A DNA stretch of 50,072 nucleotides from positions 1-50,072 of the forward strand of contig DAIDHS010000020.1 of assembly GCA_027451985.1 (NCBI GenBank), written 5' to 3'. Position numbers and translations under genes: made by a program. Below the pieces are notes generated by a model. It was given only the letters and a program-made list of their open reading frames with translations. It did no database searches and was not told the DNA's origin. Below, piece after piece: positions 1 to 9,003 of this stretch; positions within the stretch are counted from its first letter, which is position 1; each line of letters starts with the position of its first letter. The DNA is from Elusimicrobiota bacterium (GTDB lineage: Bacteria; Elusimicrobiota; Elusimicrobia; UBA1565; UBA9628).

Positions 1-243
1 GAAGAGGGCGGTCGGCACACGCCGTTCTTCAAGGGATATAGGCCGCAGTTCTACTTCCGGACCACGGACGTGACGGGGACGGTGACGCTGCCTGCGGGCG
101 TGGAGATGGTGATGCCCGGGGATAACATCGACATCGAGTGCGAGCTCATCTGCCCCATCGCGATGGAGAAGGGGCTGCGCTTCGCGGTGCGCGAAGGCGG
201 ACACACCGTCGGCGCCGGCGTCGTCAGCGATATCATCGCTTAA
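1..243 (+). CDS. tuf: Elongation factor Tu, C-terminal fragment
   Basis: This is the last 80 residues of EF-Tu, the GTPase that delivers aminoacyl-tRNA to the ribosome; the start lies outside the window. The fragment covers domain 3, with the family motifs [23 protein letters not shown] and the C-terminal segment [16 protein letters not shown]. It ends 26 bases before rpsJ, the usual tuf-rpsJ order at the str/S10 operon junction. The identification rests on direct motif recognition and is secure. Confidence 0.97.
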   Translation, partial: EEGGRHTPFFKGYRPQFYFRTTDVTGTVTLPAGVEMVMPGDNIDIECELICPIAMEKGLRFAVREGGHTVGAGVVSDIIA

Positions 244-269
244 AATTCAGAAAAATAAGGTATAATAAC

Positions 270-596
270 ATGGCAGAGACGGCGGTTGGTCCTCAGCAGA
301 GAATTCGCATTCGCCTTCGGGCTTACGACTATCGCATTCTGGACGCGAGCGTAGGCAAGATTGTCGAAACGGCGCAGCGCACGGGCGCGGTCGTTTGCGG
401 CCCGATTCTGTTGCCGACCCGCATCAAGAAGTACACGGTGCTGCGGTCTCCGCACGTGGACAAAAAGTCGCGCGAGCAGTTCGAGATGCGCATTCATAAG
501 CGCCTCATCGAGCTCAACAGCACGACGCAGCGGACGGTGGACGAGCTCATGAAGCTGGATCTGCCGGCGGGCGTGGACGTCGAAATCAAGCTTTAA
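270..596 (+). CDS. rpsJ: 30S ribosomal protein S10
   Basis: S10 is a small-subunit head protein and also partners NusB in antitermination. The 108-residue product contains the S10 core [14 protein letters not shown] and the loop motif [30 protein letters not shown] chose the ATG at 270 because the family's conserved region begins about ten residues later; an upstream in-frame start at 138 would run through the tuf coding region. It is the first gene of the S10 operon, 24 bases before rplC. Confidence 0.97.
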   Translation: MAETAVGPQQRIRIRLRAYDYRILDASVGKIVETAQRTGAVVCGPILLPTRIKKYTVLRSPHVDKKSREQFEMRIHKRLIELNSTTQRTVDELMKLDLPAGVDVEIKL

Positions 597-620
597 GGAT
601 TTTTGGGAAACGGTTCAAAC

Positions 621-1409
621 ATGACAGAGACGGCAGAGGCGGCGAAAACGGGGGGCGTCAAGAAGGCGCCCGCCAGCTTCCGCGACATTTTGGGCGAGAA
701 GGTCGGGATGACTCAGGTCTATCACCCCAAGTACAAGAACTTGTGCGACGTCACGATGGTTAAGGCCGGTCCGTGCGCGGTGCTTCGCGTCAAGACTGCG
801 GAAGGCGCGGACGGCTACAACGCTGTGCAGTTGGGCTATGGGGCGCGCAAGGAAAAAAACCTGCCCAAACCGCTTCTGGGGCAGTTCAAGAAGGCGGGCG
901 CCGCGCCCGCGCGCTACGTGCGCGAGTTTCGGGTCAAGGACGCCAGGGGTCTGGAGGCTGGGCAGACTGTCGCGGTCGGAGAAATTTTCAAGTCCGGAGA
1001 TTACGTCGACGTCCGCGGCGTGTCCAAGGGACATGGCTTTGCCGGCGTCATGAAGCGGCACAACTTCCGCGGACTTCCCGGATCGCACGGCGCTTCGGAC
1101 AAGGAGCGCTCTCCGGGGTCTTTGGCCTCGCGCCGGTCTTTGGGCCGCGTGCTTCCGGGCCAGCGCATGGCCGGCCACATGGGCCACGAGGGCGCGACCT
1201 CCCAGCATTTGGAAATCGTCAAAGTCGAGGCCGAGCAGAACTTGATTTACGTGATGGGCCCGGTTCCCGGCCCGCGCGGCGGTCTGGTATCCGTCTCCGA
1301 GACGGCCAAGGGCCGCAAGATCCGGACCGAGCCGACGAAGCTGGCGGTCAAGAAGGACAAGATGGGCAACATCATCGGTAAGGCGCCGACCAAGGCGAAG
1401 AAGGCTTAA
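621..1409 (+). CDS. rplC: 50S ribosomal protein L3
   Basis: L3 is an early-assembly large-subunit protein that reaches the peptidyl-transferase centre. The 262-residue product shows the L3 hallmarks GEKVGMTQVY near residue 30 and the central RHNFRGLPGSHG and GRVLPGQRMAGHMG segments. It is longer than the usual 205-215 residues: there is a Lys/Ala-rich N-terminal extension of about 25 residues and a basic C-terminal tail of about 30. The ATG at 621 is preferred; an in-frame TTG at 603 would add six residues and has the sequence aagga only 3 bases upstream. Confidence 0.95.
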   Translation: MTETAEAAKTGGVKKAPASFRDILGEKVGMTQVYHPKYKNLCDVTMVKAGPCAVLRVKTAEGADGYNAVQLGYGARKEKNLPKPLLGQFKKAGAAPARYVREFRVKDARGLEAGQTVAVGEIFKSGDYVDVRGVSKGHGFAGVMKRHNFRGLPGSHGASDKERSPGSLASRRSLGRVLPGQRMAGHMGHEGATSQHLEIVKVEAEQNLIYVMGPVPGPRGGLVSVSETAKGRKIRTEPTKLAVKKDKMGNIIGKAPTKAKKA

Positions 1410-1411
1410 CC

Positions 1412-2038
1412 ATGCAAGCACCCCTTTTGAATGTTCAGGGCGAGGAAGTCGGAAAAATTGAGCTTCCGGAGAAAATTTTCGGGTGCAAGCCCAACGCCCA
1501 GTTTCTCCATGAGGTCGCGACCATCCATGAGGTGAACCAGCGCCGCTGGACGGCCAATACCAAGAGCAAGGCCGAGGTTTCGGGTTCGGGCAAGAAGCCT
1601 TGGAAGCAGAAGCACACGGGCCGCGCTCGCGCCGGCTCCATCCGCTCTCCGCTGTGGCGTCACGGCGGCATTATTTTCGGCCCCCGCGCCAATCGCGGCG
1701 CGCGCAGAACCATGCCGGCCCGCAAGGCCAAGGAAGCGCTGGCGCAGATCCTTTCAGATCGATTCTCCAGCGGCGCCATCATTTTTGTGGACAAGATCGA
1801 GGTGGCCGAACCCAAGACCAAGGCCGTGGCGCAGATCCTGAAGAATCTTAAGTGCGCGGGGTCGGGTCTGATGATGATTCTTGACGCCGCGAATGCGGGC
1901 TTGTCCCGGGCCAGCCGCAACATTCCGGACTTGGAACTGGCGCTGGCTGCGGATTTGAATGCCTACGGCGTTTTGCGGGCGCGCCGCTTGGTGCTGACCG
2001 CCGGAGCCTTGGAAAAACTCTCCGCCCGTTGGAACTAA
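1412..2038 (+). CDS. rplD: 50S ribosomal protein L4
   Basis: L4 binds 23S rRNA, lines the exit tunnel and in some bacteria represses its own operon. The 208-residue product has the family pattern VNQRRWTANTKSKAEVSGSGKKPWKQKHTGRARAGS in its first third (residues 37-72) followed by SPLWRHGGIIFGP. The extended tunnel loop is therefore intact. It begins 2 bases after the rplC stop and ends 2 bases before rplW, so translational coupling is likely. Confidence 0.96.
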   Translation: MQAPLLNVQGEEVGKIELPEKIFGCKPNAQFLHEVATIHEVNQRRWTANTKSKAEVSGSGKKPWKQKHTGRARAGSIRSPLWRHGGIIFGPRANRGARRTMPARKAKEALAQILSDRFSSGAIIFVDKIEVAEPKTKAVAQILKNLKCAGSGLMMILDAANAGLSRASRNIPDLELALAADLNAYGVLRARRLVLTAGALEKLSARWN

Positions 2039-2040
2039 CC

Positions 2041-2340
2041 GTGTCCGAGATAAAAATTTACCAGACGCTGGTCCGCCCCATCCTCACCGAGCGCAGCACG
2101 CTGCTCAGGGATAAGCATAACCAGTACTTTTTCGTGGCTGACCTTGGCGCCACAAAAACCGGTATCAAGAAGGCCGTGGAGGATCTTTTTAAAGTCAAGG
2201 TCGCCTCGGTGCGCACCATGATCGTTCCGGGCAAAACGCGCCGCCTGGGCCGGAGCGAGGGGCGCAGGGCGGATTGGAAAAAGGCTGTGGTGACGCTCGC
2301 GGAAGGGCAAAAGATTGATTTCACCCAGGAGACCGTTTAA
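2041..2340 (+). CDS. rplW: 50S ribosomal protein L23
   Basis: L23 sits at the tunnel exit and is the docking site for trigger factor and SRP. The 99-residue product begins with the typical IYQTLVRPILTERS and continues with KTGIKKAVEDLFKVKVASVRT, both L23 signatures. The GTG at 2041 is chosen because it leaves the family's short N-terminus and follows the rplD stop by 2 bases. A TTG at 2029 is also in frame but lies inside rplD. Confidence 0.94.
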   Translation: MSEIKIYQTLVRPILTERSTLLRDKHNQYFFVADLGATKTGIKKAVEDLFKVKVASVRTMIVPGKTRRLGRSEGRRADWKKAVVTLAEGQKIDFTQETV

Positions 2341-2343
2341 GCC

Positions 2344-3186
2344 ATGCCGGTAAAAACCTACAAGCCCAGAACCCCGTCGCTCCGGCACATGAGCCGGGCC
2401 GATTTTTCGGAGTTGAGCAAAGTCCGCCCGGAGAAGAGCCTGATGCGCCGGCTTTTGAAGACCGGCGGCCGCAATAACACCGGCACCGTCATGGTGCGCC
2501 ATCATGGTGGCGGCCACAAGAGGGCTTACCGCGTGGTCGACTTCAAGCGCGAAAAATTCGGCGTTCCGGCGAAGGTGGCGACCATCGAGTACGATCCCAA
2601 CCGCAGCGCGCGCATCTGCCTGCTGCACTACGCGGACGGAGAGAAGCGCTATATCGTCCATCCCGCCGGCCTGCGCGTCGGCGATTCGGTCATGAGCGGC
2701 CCCAAGGCCGAGATTAAGACCGGCAACGCGTTGCCGCTGACCAGCATTCCGGACGGCTCTTTCGTGCACAACATCGAACTTCAACCCGGGCAGGGCGCCC
2801 GCATGGTGCGCTCGGCCGGCGGCCAAGCGCAGATCATGGGGCGCGAAGGCGGCTATGTGCAGATGAAGATGCCCTCCGGCGAAATCCGCATCGTGCCGGA
2901 AGCCTGCATGGCGACCTTGGGTCAGGTTTCCAATATGGACCACAACATGATTAGCCTGGGCAAGGCAGGGCGCTCGCGCCATTTGGGCATCCGCCCGACG
3001 GTGCGCGGCGGCGCCATGAACGCGACCGACCACCCTCTGGGCGGCGGCCGCGGCAAGTCCAAGGGCGGCAATCATCCGCGCTCGCCGTGGAACCAGCCCT
3101 CCAAGGGCTATAAGACCCGCAATAAGCGCAAGATCTGGGGCTGGATGATTGTGGCCGATCGGCGCGAAAAGAAAATTTTAGGCTAG
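2344..3186 (+). CDS. rplB: 50S ribosomal protein L2
   Basis: L2 is the most conserved large-subunit protein and is needed for subunit joining and peptidyl-transferase activity. The 280-residue product has the normal family length. It contains [24 protein letters not shown] in residues 40-63, and near the C-terminus [24 protein letters not shown], which includes the conserved histidine linked to catalysis. It lies between rplW and rpsS as in most bacteria. Confidence 0.98.
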   Translation: MPVKTYKPRTPSLRHMSRADFSELSKVRPEKSLMRRLLKTGGRNNTGTVMVRHHGGGHKRAYRVVDFKREKFGVPAKVATIEYDPNRSARICLLHYADGEKRYIVHPAGLRVGDSVMSGPKAEIKTGNALPLTSIPDGSFVHNIELQPGQGARMVRSAGGQAQIMGREGGYVQMKMPSGEIRIVPEACMATLGQVSNMDHNMISLGKAGRSRHLGIRPTVRGGAMNATDHPLGGGRGKSKGGNHPRSPWNQPSKGYKTRNKRKIWGWMIVADRREKKILG

Positions 3187-3196
3187 GAACGAGAAC

Positions 3197-3475
3197 ATGG
3201 GACGATCAACGAAGAAGGGGCCGTACGTGGATCCGCGGCTTGTGGAGAAGATCCAGAAGTTGGGGGGCGATAAGAAGCCCATCAAGACGTGGTCCCGCGC
3301 CTGCACCATCACGCCCGAGTTCGTCGGGCATACCTTCTCGGTGCACAACGGTCGAAAGTTCCTGCCGGTCTATGTGACCGAGCAGATGGTCGGACACAAG
3401 CTGGGAGAGTTCTCTTTCACCCGCTTTTTCCGCTCCCATGGCGGCATGAACAAAGAGTCCAAGGATCTGACCTAG
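3197..3475 (+). CDS. rpsS: 30S ribosomal protein S19
   Basis: S19 contacts S13 and the intersubunit bridge in the small-subunit head. The 92-residue product starts with [15 protein letters not shown] and holds the core [24 protein letters not shown] plus the end motif [14 protein letters not shown]. Length and motifs match the family exactly. The rplV start codon follows directly after its stop, with no spacer. Confidence 0.97.
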   Translation: MGRSTKKGPYVDPRLVEKIQKLGGDKKPIKTWSRACTITPEFVGHTFSVHNGRKFLPVYVTEQMVGHKLGEFSFTRFFRSHGGMNKESKDLT

Positions 3476-3844
3476 ATGGAAGCCCAAGCCAGAGCTCGTT
3501 TTCAGCGTTACGGGGCCCGCAAAGTGGCTCAGCTTTTGAAGGAAATCCGCGGCAAAAGCGTGCTGGAGGCCGAAGAAATCCTGCCCACCGTGCCCCGCGC
3601 CTGCCGCGTCATGGTGGAGAAAGCCGTCAAATCCGCCGCTGCCAATTTGGCCGTCAAGCTCGGCCGCGCCGGCAAGACCGTGGTGCCGGAGCGGGTTTTC
3701 ATCAAGTCGTGCTGGGCGGGCGCCGGTCCGATGGGCCACATGAAGCGCGTGTTGCCCGCGCCGCAAGGCCGGGCCATGACCTTCAAGCGCAAGGTCAGCC
3801 ATTTGACCGTGATCGTTTCCGACGGCGCCGAGGAGAACAATTAA
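3476..3844 (+). CDS. rplV: 50S ribosomal protein L22
   Basis: L22 lines the exit tunnel, and its beta-hairpin is the site of macrolide-resistance mutations. The 122-residue product has the family pattern [26 protein letters not shown] and, in the hairpin, [20 protein letters not shown]. The start abuts the rpsS stop and its own stop overlaps the rpsC ATG by one base (taATG), so translation of the three genes is probably coupled. Confidence 0.96.
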   Translation: MEAQARARFQRYGARKVAQLLKEIRGKSVLEAEEILPTVPRACRVMVEKAVKSAAANLAVKLGRAGKTVVPERVFIKSCWAGAGPMGHMKRVLPAPQGRAMTFKRKVSHLTVIVSDGAEENN

Positions 3845-4605
3845 TGGGACAGAAAGCCCACCCCCGGGGCCTGCGCCTGGGCTACATCGTCGACTGGCAG
3901 TCGCGGTGGTTCGCGCCGCGCCAGATGCCCGATTTAATCGGGGAAGATTTCAAGATTCGCAGCCTTATCAAGAATGCTTTCCGCCAAGCCGCGGTCAGTT
4001 CGGTTGTCATCGAGCGCGCCGGATCCTACCTGCGCGTCAACATCCACACCGCGCGGCCGGGCGTGGTCATCGGCAAGCGCGGCGCGGACATTGAGGCGTT
4101 GCGCACGCAGATTGAGTCCTTGACCGGGCGCAAGACGTTCGTCAACGTCATGGAGATTAAGGAGCCGGAGTTGGACGCCAAGCTTGTGGCCGAGGCCATC
4201 GCCTCGCAGCTCGAGAAGCGCATCGCCTACCGGCGCGCCATGCGCCGGGCCATGGAGCGCACCATGCAGGCCGGTGCGCTGGGCATCAAGGTCCGCGTCG
4301 GCGGTCGTCTAAACGGATCTGAAATCGCGCGCACCGAGTGGCTGCGCGAGGGCCGCATCCCGCTGCACACCTATAGCGCGGACATCGACTACGGCGCGGT
4401 CGAGGCGATGACCGTCGCGGGCCTTATCGGCGTCAAGGTCTGGATTTTCAAGAAACTGCTTTTTGTTAAGAATCCGAAAGAACTTTTGAAGTTCGTCAAG
4501 AAGGATTCGCCCGTCTTGACGGCCGGCCACGCCGAGGCGCAGGCTGCCGCGGTTCCGGCGGAGCAAAAGCCCGTCGCGCAGGAGACCCCCCGTGCTGATG
4601 CCTAA
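3844..4605 (+). CDS. rpsC: 30S ribosomal protein S3
   Basis: S3 forms part of the mRNA entry channel and its helicase activity. The 253-residue product begins with [23 protein letters not shown] and has a KH domain with [14 protein letters not shown]. The C-terminal S3 domain contains [38 protein letters not shown]. About 25 residues of Ala/Glu/Pro-rich tail follow the conserved part. The start is set by the conserved MGQK; a longer upstream reading frame would overlap rplV. The end overlaps rplP. Confidence 0.97.
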   Translation: MGQKAHPRGLRLGYIVDWQSRWFAPRQMPDLIGEDFKIRSLIKNAFRQAAVSSVVIERAGSYLRVNIHTARPGVVIGKRGADIEALRTQIESLTGRKTFVNVMEIKEPELDAKLVAEAIASQLEKRIAYRRAMRRAMERTMQAGALGIKVRVGGRLNGSEIARTEWLREGRIPLHTYSADIDYGAVEAMTVAGLIGVKVWIFKKLLFVKNPKELLKFVKKDSPVLTAGHAEAQAAAVPAEQKPVAQETPRADA

Positions 4606-5008
4606 GCGGGTTAAATACCGCAAGCCGCACAGCCATCCGCGCATCAAGGGCCTGGCTAAAAGAGGGACCAGCATTGCCTTCGGAGAGTATGCCTTGAAAG
4701 CGTTAGAGCCCAAGTGGGTGACCGCGCGGCAGATCGAGGCCTCCCGCGTGGGCATCGGCCGGCACCTCAAGAAGGGCGGCAAGCTTTGGGTCCGCATCTT
4801 TCCGGACAAGGCCGTGACCAAGCATCCGGCCGAGACGCGCATGGGAAAAGGAAAAGGCGCGCCGGATCACTGGGTCGCCGTGGTCAAGCCGGGCCGCGTG
4901 CTTTTTGAAATCGAGGGCATTACGCGAGACGAGGCCAAGGCGGCCCTGCGCATCGCGGCTTACAAGCTGCCCATCCGGACCAAGTTTATCGCCCGGGAGC
5001 ACCTATGA
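4592..5008 (+). CDS. rplP: 50S ribosomal protein L16
   Basis: L16 helps position tRNA in the A and P sites. The 138-residue product contains the family segments [52 protein letters not shown] prefer the GTG at 4592, which gives [11 protein letters not shown], because L16 proteins usually start ML-x-PKR; an ATG at 4598 would remove two residues. The start overlaps the rpsC end by 14 bases and the end overlaps rpmC by ATGA. Confidence 0.95.
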   Translation: MLMPKRVKYRKPHSHPRIKGLAKRGTSIAFGEYALKALEPKWVTARQIEASRVGIGRHLKKGGKLWVRIFPDKAVTKHPAETRMGKGKGAPDHWVAVVKPGRVLFEIEGITRDEAKAALRIAAYKLPIRTKFIAREHL

Positions 5009-5214
5009 AGGCCAAAGAAAGAGAGTCGTTGAGGAATTTGTCTTCGGTCGAGCTGGAGGCCCATCTGCGCAAGGCTAACGAGAAGTTATTCCGTCTGGCG
5101 TTCAAGCACAAGACCGCGCCGCTGGACAATCCAGCCGAGCTGCGCACGCTGCGCCGCCATGCCGCCCGGCTCAAGACTTGGATCGCCCAGAAGGGCGAAG
5201 AGGGGGCGTCATGA
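5005..5214 (+). CDS. rpmC: 50S ribosomal protein L29
   Basis: L29 is a small two-helix protein near the tunnel exit, next to L23. The 69-residue product shows the L29 pattern [40 protein letters not shown] in its central part. Start and stop both overlap their neighbours by ATGA-type junctions (rplP before, rpsQ after). Family length is 60-70 residues, so this is complete. Confidence 0.93.
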   Translation: MKAKERESLRNLSSVELEAHLRKANEKLFRLAFKHKTAPLDNPAELRTLRRHAARLKTWIAQKGEEGAS

Positions 5215-5501
5215 CGGAGGCCGTGCAGACGAAAGTGGAGCGCGCGCGGCGCAAGGTGTTCCGCGGCGTGGTGGTTTCGGACAAGATGAACAAGACGCGG
5301 GTCGTGGAGATCGTGCGCTTGGTCCGCCATCCGTTTTACGAGAAAATCAGCAAGAAAATGAGCAGGTTCGCCGCTCACGACGAGACCAATGCGTCCCACT
5401 CCGGCGATTTGGTCGAAATTTGCGCCACGCGGCCGTTGTCCAAAACCAAGCGCTGGCGCGTCGTGCGCGTTGTCAAGGGCGCGCCGACTGCGGGGGCGTA
5501 G
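5211..5501 (+). CDS. rpsQ: 30S ribosomal protein S17
   Basis: S17 is an OB-fold primary binder of 16S rRNA. The 96-residue product has the signature [27 protein letters not shown] and then [25 protein letters not shown] chose the ATG at 5211, which overlaps the rpmC stop; an upstream in-frame start at 5178 lies inside rpmC and adds unconserved residues. A gap of 16 bases separates it from rplN. Confidence 0.95.
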   Translation: MTEAVQTKVERARRKVFRGVVVSDKMNKTRVVEIVRLVRHPFYEKISKKMSRFAAHDETNASHSGDLVEICATRPLSKTKRWRVVRVVKGAPTAGA

Positions 5502-5517
5502 GTTCGAGGATTTTTTC

Positions 5518-5886
5518 ATGATTCAGCTTCGATCGATTATAAAAGTGGCGGACAACTCCGGGGCGCGCAAGCTCCAATGCTTCCACGTCTCCGGCGGCAG
5601 CTACCGGCGCTACGCGAGCCTGGGCGACGTCATCGTCTGCAGCGTCCGCGACGCTTTGCCGCACGGCGCCATCAAGAAGGGCGATGTGGTGAAGGCTGTC
5701 GTGGTGAGGGTGTCCCGCAACACGCGCCGGCCCGACGGCTCTTACGTCCGTTTCGACGACAACGCCGCGTGCCTCATCGACGACAAGGGCGAGCCCAAGG
5801 GGACGCGCGTCTTCGGTCCCGTGGCGCGCGAGTTGCGCGAGAAGGAGTACTTGAAGATTATTTCCCTGGCCCCCGAGGTGGTCTGA
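5518..5886 (+). CDS. rplN: 50S ribosomal protein L14
   Basis: L14 forms part of an intersubunit bridge and contacts L19. The 122-residue product has exactly the family length and begins [21 protein letters not shown]. It ends with the conserved [24 protein letters not shown]. The ATG at 5518 is fixed by this conserved N-terminus; the open frame upstream belongs to rpsQ sequence. rplX follows after 6 bases. Confidence 0.97.
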   Translation: MIQLRSIIKVADNSGARKLQCFHVSGGSYRRYASLGDVIVCSVRDALPHGAIKKGDVVKAVVVRVSRNTRRPDGSYVRFDDNAACLIDDKGEPKGTRVFGPVARELREKEYLKIISLAPEVV

Positions 5887-5892
5887 CGATTT

Positions 5893-6207
5893 ATGAAGTT
5901 TAAAATCCGCAAGAAAGACAGAGTCATGGTGATGGGCGGCCGCGATCGCGGCAAGATCGGCGAGGTCTTGAAGATTTTTCCAGCTGAAGAGCGCGTTTTG
6001 GTGGCCAAGGCCAACATCGTAACCAAGCACCGCAAGGCGACGCAGACCGATCCGTCCTCCATCCAAAAACTGGAGGCTCCTCTGCCCTACTCCCGGGTGA
6101 TGCTGGTCTGTCCCAAGTGCGAGAAGCCCGTGCGGCCCAAGATGGATCGGCTGCCGACGGGCGAATCCGTGCGGGTTTGCCGGAAGTGCGGGGAAACCAT
6201 TCTATGA
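5893..6207 (+). CDS. rplX: 50S ribosomal protein L24
   Basis: L24 is an assembly initiator that binds the 5' end of 23S rRNA. The 104-residue product has an N-terminal KOW motif (KKDRVMVMGGRDRGKIGEVL) and the segment KANIVTKHRK. The C-terminal third holds two cysteine pairs, CPKC and CRKC, separated by about 21 residues, which may form a zinc ribbon; many bacterial L24 proteins have this. The stop overlaps the rplE ATG (ATGA). Confidence 0.95.
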   Translation: MKFKIRKKDRVMVMGGRDRGKIGEVLKIFPAEERVLVAKANIVTKHRKATQTDPSSIQKLEAPLPYSRVMLVCPKCEKPVRPKMDRLPTGESVRVCRKCGETIL

Positions 6208-6896
6208 GCGCTCAAAAAACGGACGCGGCGGCGCCGGTCAAGCAGCAGCAGCCCAAGCCAAAGCCCGCCAAGAAGGGCGGCGAGGGTCAGGCTGCGGCTC
6301 CGGCGATGGCGGTCTCGGACGGCCGCGAGGTCAAGCACGCGACGCCGCGTTTGAAGACGTACTACCAAGAAAAGGTCGTGCCTTCTCTGATGGAGCGCCG
6401 AGGCCTCAAGAATCCGTTCCAGGTGCCGCGCCTGGTCAAGATCGTCATCAACAGTGGCGTCTCGGCTGCGCGCGAGAACGTCCAGATTTTGGAGGCCGTG
6501 CGCTACGACCTGGCCATGCTGGCCGGGCAGTGGCCGCAGGTGCGCCGCGCGTCCAAGTCCATCTCCAACTTCAAGTTGCGCATGGGCATGCCCATCGGCC
6601 TGCGCGTGACCCTGCGCGGAGACCGGATGTACGAGTTTCTGGACCGGCTTATTTCGGTCGCTTCCCCTCGTCTGCGCGACTTCCGGGGCTTGGACGCCCG
6701 CGGCTTCGACGGCCGAGGCAACTATAACCTGGGCTTGCGCGATCAGATGATTTTCCCCGAGGTCAACGTGGAGAAGGCCGTGCACCAGCAGGGGATGAAC
6801 ATCACCATTGTCACGACGGCGGGCGAGGACGATTTGGGAATGGAGCTGCTCCGCTTGATGGGCATGCCATTTAAAGCCGCCGCGGGGGGGAATTAA
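6204..6896 (+). CDS. rplE: 50S ribosomal protein L5 with N-terminal extension
   Basis: L5 binds 5S rRNA in the central protuberance and contacts P-site tRNA. The 230-residue product contains the L5 core: RLVKIVINSGVS, RASKSISNFKLRMGMPIGLRVTLRG and FRGLDARGFDGRGNYNLGLRDQMIFPEV. The family is usually about 180 residues; here some 45 extra residues rich in Lys, Ala, Gln and Pro precede the core. The ATG at 6204 overlaps the rplX stop and is the only start outside rplX, so the extension seems real. Confidence 0.95.
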   Translation: MSAQKTDAAAPVKQQQPKPKPAKKGGEGQAAAPAMAVSDGREVKHATPRLKTYYQEKVVPSLMERRGLKNPFQVPRLVKIVINSGVSAARENVQILEAVRYDLAMLAGQWPQVRRASKSISNFKLRMGMPIGLRVTLRGDRMYEFLDRLISVASPRLRDFRGLDARGFDGRGNYNLGLRDQMIFPEVNVEKAVHQQGMNITIVTTAGEDDLGMELLRLMGMPFKAAAGGN

Positions 6897-6902
6897 GGCG
6901 AT

Positions 6903-7088
6903 ATGGCGACGACCGCATGGCTGGCCAAGCTCAAGAAGCCGCAGAAATTTTCGACGCGCTACCACAACCGTTGCCAGATTTGCGGACGGCCGCGGGCGTA
7001 TTACCGCGACTTCGGCCTGTGCCGCATTTGCTTCAGGAAGATGGCCCATGACGGCCTGATTCCGGGCGTAAGAAAATCCTCTTGGTGA
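6903..7088 (+). CDS. rpsZ: 30S ribosomal protein S14, zinc-binding type Z
   Basis: This is the short, zinc-binding form of S14. The 61-residue product has the four-cysteine knuckle CQIC and CRIC, and the conserved end [19 protein letters not shown]. The length is that of the Cys-containing form, not the roughly 100-residue Cys-free form. It lies in the normal place between rplE and rpsH. Confidence 0.95.
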   Translation: MATTAWLAKLKKPQKFSTRYHNRCQICGRPRAYYRDFGLCRICFRKMAHDGLIPGVRKSSW

Positions 7089-7092
7089 AATC

Positions 7093-7488
7093 ATGGATAC
7101 AATTGCAGACTTGCTGACAAGCATCCGTAACGCCGGAGCCCGGTTCAAGGATCGGGTGGACGTGCCGTCCTCCAAGGTCAAGATGGAGATTGTGCGCATC
7201 CTCAAAGACGAGGGCTTCATTGCCAATTTCAAGCCCATCTATGCCGCGGAGTCCAAGCGCGGCACCATCCGCATCTTCCTGAAATACTCGCCGACGAAGG
7301 AGCCGGTTATCCGAGGCCTGCGCCGCATCTCCAAGCCGGGGTGCCGGATTTATCGCTCTTATTCCGATCGGATCATCGAGCGGGGCGGCGGCGTGATGAC
7401 GATTTTCTCCACATCTCGCGGCGTCATGACGCAGAAGGAGGCCCGAGCCAAGAAAGTGGGCGGCGAAGTCCTCTGCCAGGTGTGGTGA
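7093..7488 (+). CDS. rpsH: 30S ribosomal protein S8
   Basis: S8 binds helix 21 of 16S rRNA and in Escherichia coli represses the spc operon. The 131-residue product starts with the typical MDTIADLLTSIRNAG and ends with GGGVMTIFSTSRGVMTQKEARAKKVGGEVLCQVW. Length and motifs are standard. rplF begins 1 base after its stop. Confidence 0.96.
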   Translation: MDTIADLLTSIRNAGARFKDRVDVPSSKVKMEIVRILKDEGFIANFKPIYAAESKRGTIRIFLKYSPTKEPVIRGLRRISKPGCRIYRSYSDRIIERGGGVMTIFSTSRGVMTQKEARAKKVGGEVLCQVW

Positions 7489-7489
7489 C

Positions 7490-8053
7490 ATGAGCCGAAC
7501 GGGAAAAAAACCGATCGTCGTTCCTTCGGGGGTCCGAGTTGAAATCGCGCAAGGCGCGGTGACAGCCAAGGGTCCCAAAGGCGAGGGCCGCGAACTCTTG
7601 CCCAAGGCCGTGACCGCGGCGCTTGTCGAGGGGCAAATCCGCATCGCCGCCGACCTCGGAGCGGGCAAGGACATTTCCGCCCTCTACGGCCTGACGCGCG
7701 CGCGCGTCAACAATCTGGTCCAGGGCGTCGCCGTGGGCTATTCCAAGGTCCTCGAGATCGCTGGCCTTGGCTTCAGGGCCGAGGCCGCCGGGCAGAAGCT
7801 CACCTTCTCGCTGGGCAAGTCCCACCCCGTTTTGTTCGACGTGCCGGCGGGCGTCGCCGTGGCCGTCGATCCGAAAAAGACGACGCTGACCGTGACCGGC
7901 GCCAACAAGGATTTGGTCGGCGAGATCGCCGCCAAGATCCGCGCCCTGCGTCCTCCGGAGCCTTATAAAGGAACCGGAATCCATTACAAGGGCGAACACA
8001 TCCGACGCAAGGCTGGCAAGACCGCGGCCAGCGCCGGCGCCACGAAGAAATAG
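7490..8053 (+). CDS. rplF: 50S ribosomal protein L6
   Basis: L6 lies near the sarcin-ricin loop and the elongation factor site. The 187-residue product begins MSRTGKKPIVVPSGV, has ALYGLTRARVNNLVQGV in the middle and ends with the conserved PEPYKGTGIHYKGEHIRRKAGKT. Both tandem L6 folds are present. It is followed by rplR after an 18-base gap. Confidence 0.96.
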   Translation: MSRTGKKPIVVPSGVRVEIAQGAVTAKGPKGEGRELLPKAVTAALVEGQIRIAADLGAGKDISALYGLTRARVNNLVQGVAVGYSKVLEIAGLGFRAEAAGQKLTFSLGKSHPVLFDVPAGVAVAVDPKKTTLTVTGANKDLVGEIAAKIRALRPPEPYKGTGIHYKGEHIRRKAGKTAASAGATKK

Positions 8054-8071
8054 GAGAGTCCGAGTTTCGCC

Positions 8072-8434
8072 ATGAAGAATAAATGGATTCGTTACGAGTA
8101 TCGCCGTTCCCGCACGCGCCGCCGCGTGCATGGCGCCCAAGGCGAGCGTCCGAGGCTTTGCGTCCACAGGAGCCTGACGGCGATTTACGCGCAGGTCATC
8201 GATGACGCCAAGGGGGCGACCGTGGCCGCCGCCTCCTCGTTCTCTCCGGAGATTGCGCAGAAAGGAAAGACCGCAAAAAACGTGGAGTCCGCCAAGAAGG
8301 TCGGCGAGCTCGTGGCTAAGAAGGCGCTGGCGGTCGGCGTCAGGAAAGTGGTTTTCGATCGCGGGGCGTACTTGTATCACGGACGAATCAAGGCCCTGGC
8401 CGAGGCGGCGCGCACGGGCGGCCTCGAATTCTAG
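8072..8434 (+). CDS. rplR: 50S ribosomal protein L18
   Basis: L18 binds 5S rRNA together with L5. The 120-residue product shows the family features [62 protein letters not shown] (read with small variation) and the terminal GGLEF. The length is normal. rpsE follows after 8 bases. Confidence 0.95.
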   Translation: MKNKWIRYEYRRSRTRRRVHGAQGERPRLCVHRSLTAIYAQVIDDAKGATVAAASSFSPEIAQKGKTAKNVESAKKVGELVAKKALAVGVRKVVFDRGAYLYHGRIKALAEAARTGGLEF

Positions 8435-8442
8435 GGGATATC

Positions 8443-9003
8443 ATGGAAAAAACAGCGACAACGACGGTGGAAGAGACCAAGAGCGACGGGACCGCGACGA
8501 TTGTTTCGGCGGTTGCGCCGCGCCGCGCCGCCGTTCAGGATCCGAAGGCTTTCAAGGAGACGGTGGTCGCCATCAACCGGGTGGCGAAGGTGGTCAAAGG
8601 CGGCAAGAGATTTTCTTTTTCGGCTCTGGTCGTCATCGGCGACGGCGCCGGCGCGGTCGGCGCGGGCCTCGGCAAGGCCCGCGAGGTTCAGGCCTCCATT
8701 CAGAAGGGGCACGCCCAGGCGCTCAAGAGCCTGGTCCGCTTTCCGCTTGTGAAGGGAAGCATTCCCCATGAGATCATTTCCAAGTACCGCTCCGGCAAGG
8801 TGTGGATGCGCCCGGCCTGCGCGGGAACGGGCGTCATCGCGGGCCGCGGCGTGCGCGCTGTTTTGGAGGCGGGCGGCGTCAAGGACGTGCTCAGCAAGAG
8901 TTTGGGCAGCTCCAATGTTTTCAACGTCGTCGGCGCCACGCTGGAGTGCTTGAAGCGTCTGCGCACGGCCGAGGAGATATCGAAGTTGAGGGGCAAGTCA
9001 TGA
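8443..9003 (+). CDS. rpsE: 30S ribosomal protein S5
   Basis: S5 contributes to the mRNA entry channel and decoding fidelity. The 186-residue product carries the S5 double-stranded-RNA-binding region with [23 protein letters not shown] and [12 protein letters not shown], and the C-terminal [31 protein letters not shown]. About 35 Thr/Ala/Lys-rich residues precede the core, slightly longer than usual. The stop overlaps the rplO start. No rpmD (L30) gene lies between rpsE and rplO, where it normally sits. Confidence 0.96.
   Translation: MEKTATTTVEETKSDGTATIVSAVAPRRAAVQDPKAFKETVVAINRVAKVVKGGKRFSFSALVVIGDGAGAVGAGLGKAREVQASIQKGHAQALKSLVRFPLVKGSIPHEIISKYRSGKVWMRPACAGTGVIAGRGVRAVLEAGGVKDVLSKSLGSSNVFNVVGATLECLKRLRTAEEISKLRGKS

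Noticed and set aside
261-266. TATAAT just before rpsJ as a promoter
   Set aside because: It is 3 bases from the start codon and no -35-like sequence lies at the right distance, so it is probably chance in an A/T-rich spacer.
2035-7238. Long minus-strand open frames (for example 2035-3075 and 6087-7238) opposite ribosomal genes
   Set aside because: They lie entirely antisense to well-supported ribosomal genes in GC-rich DNA, where long antisense frames arise by codon bias. Their translations show no known motif.
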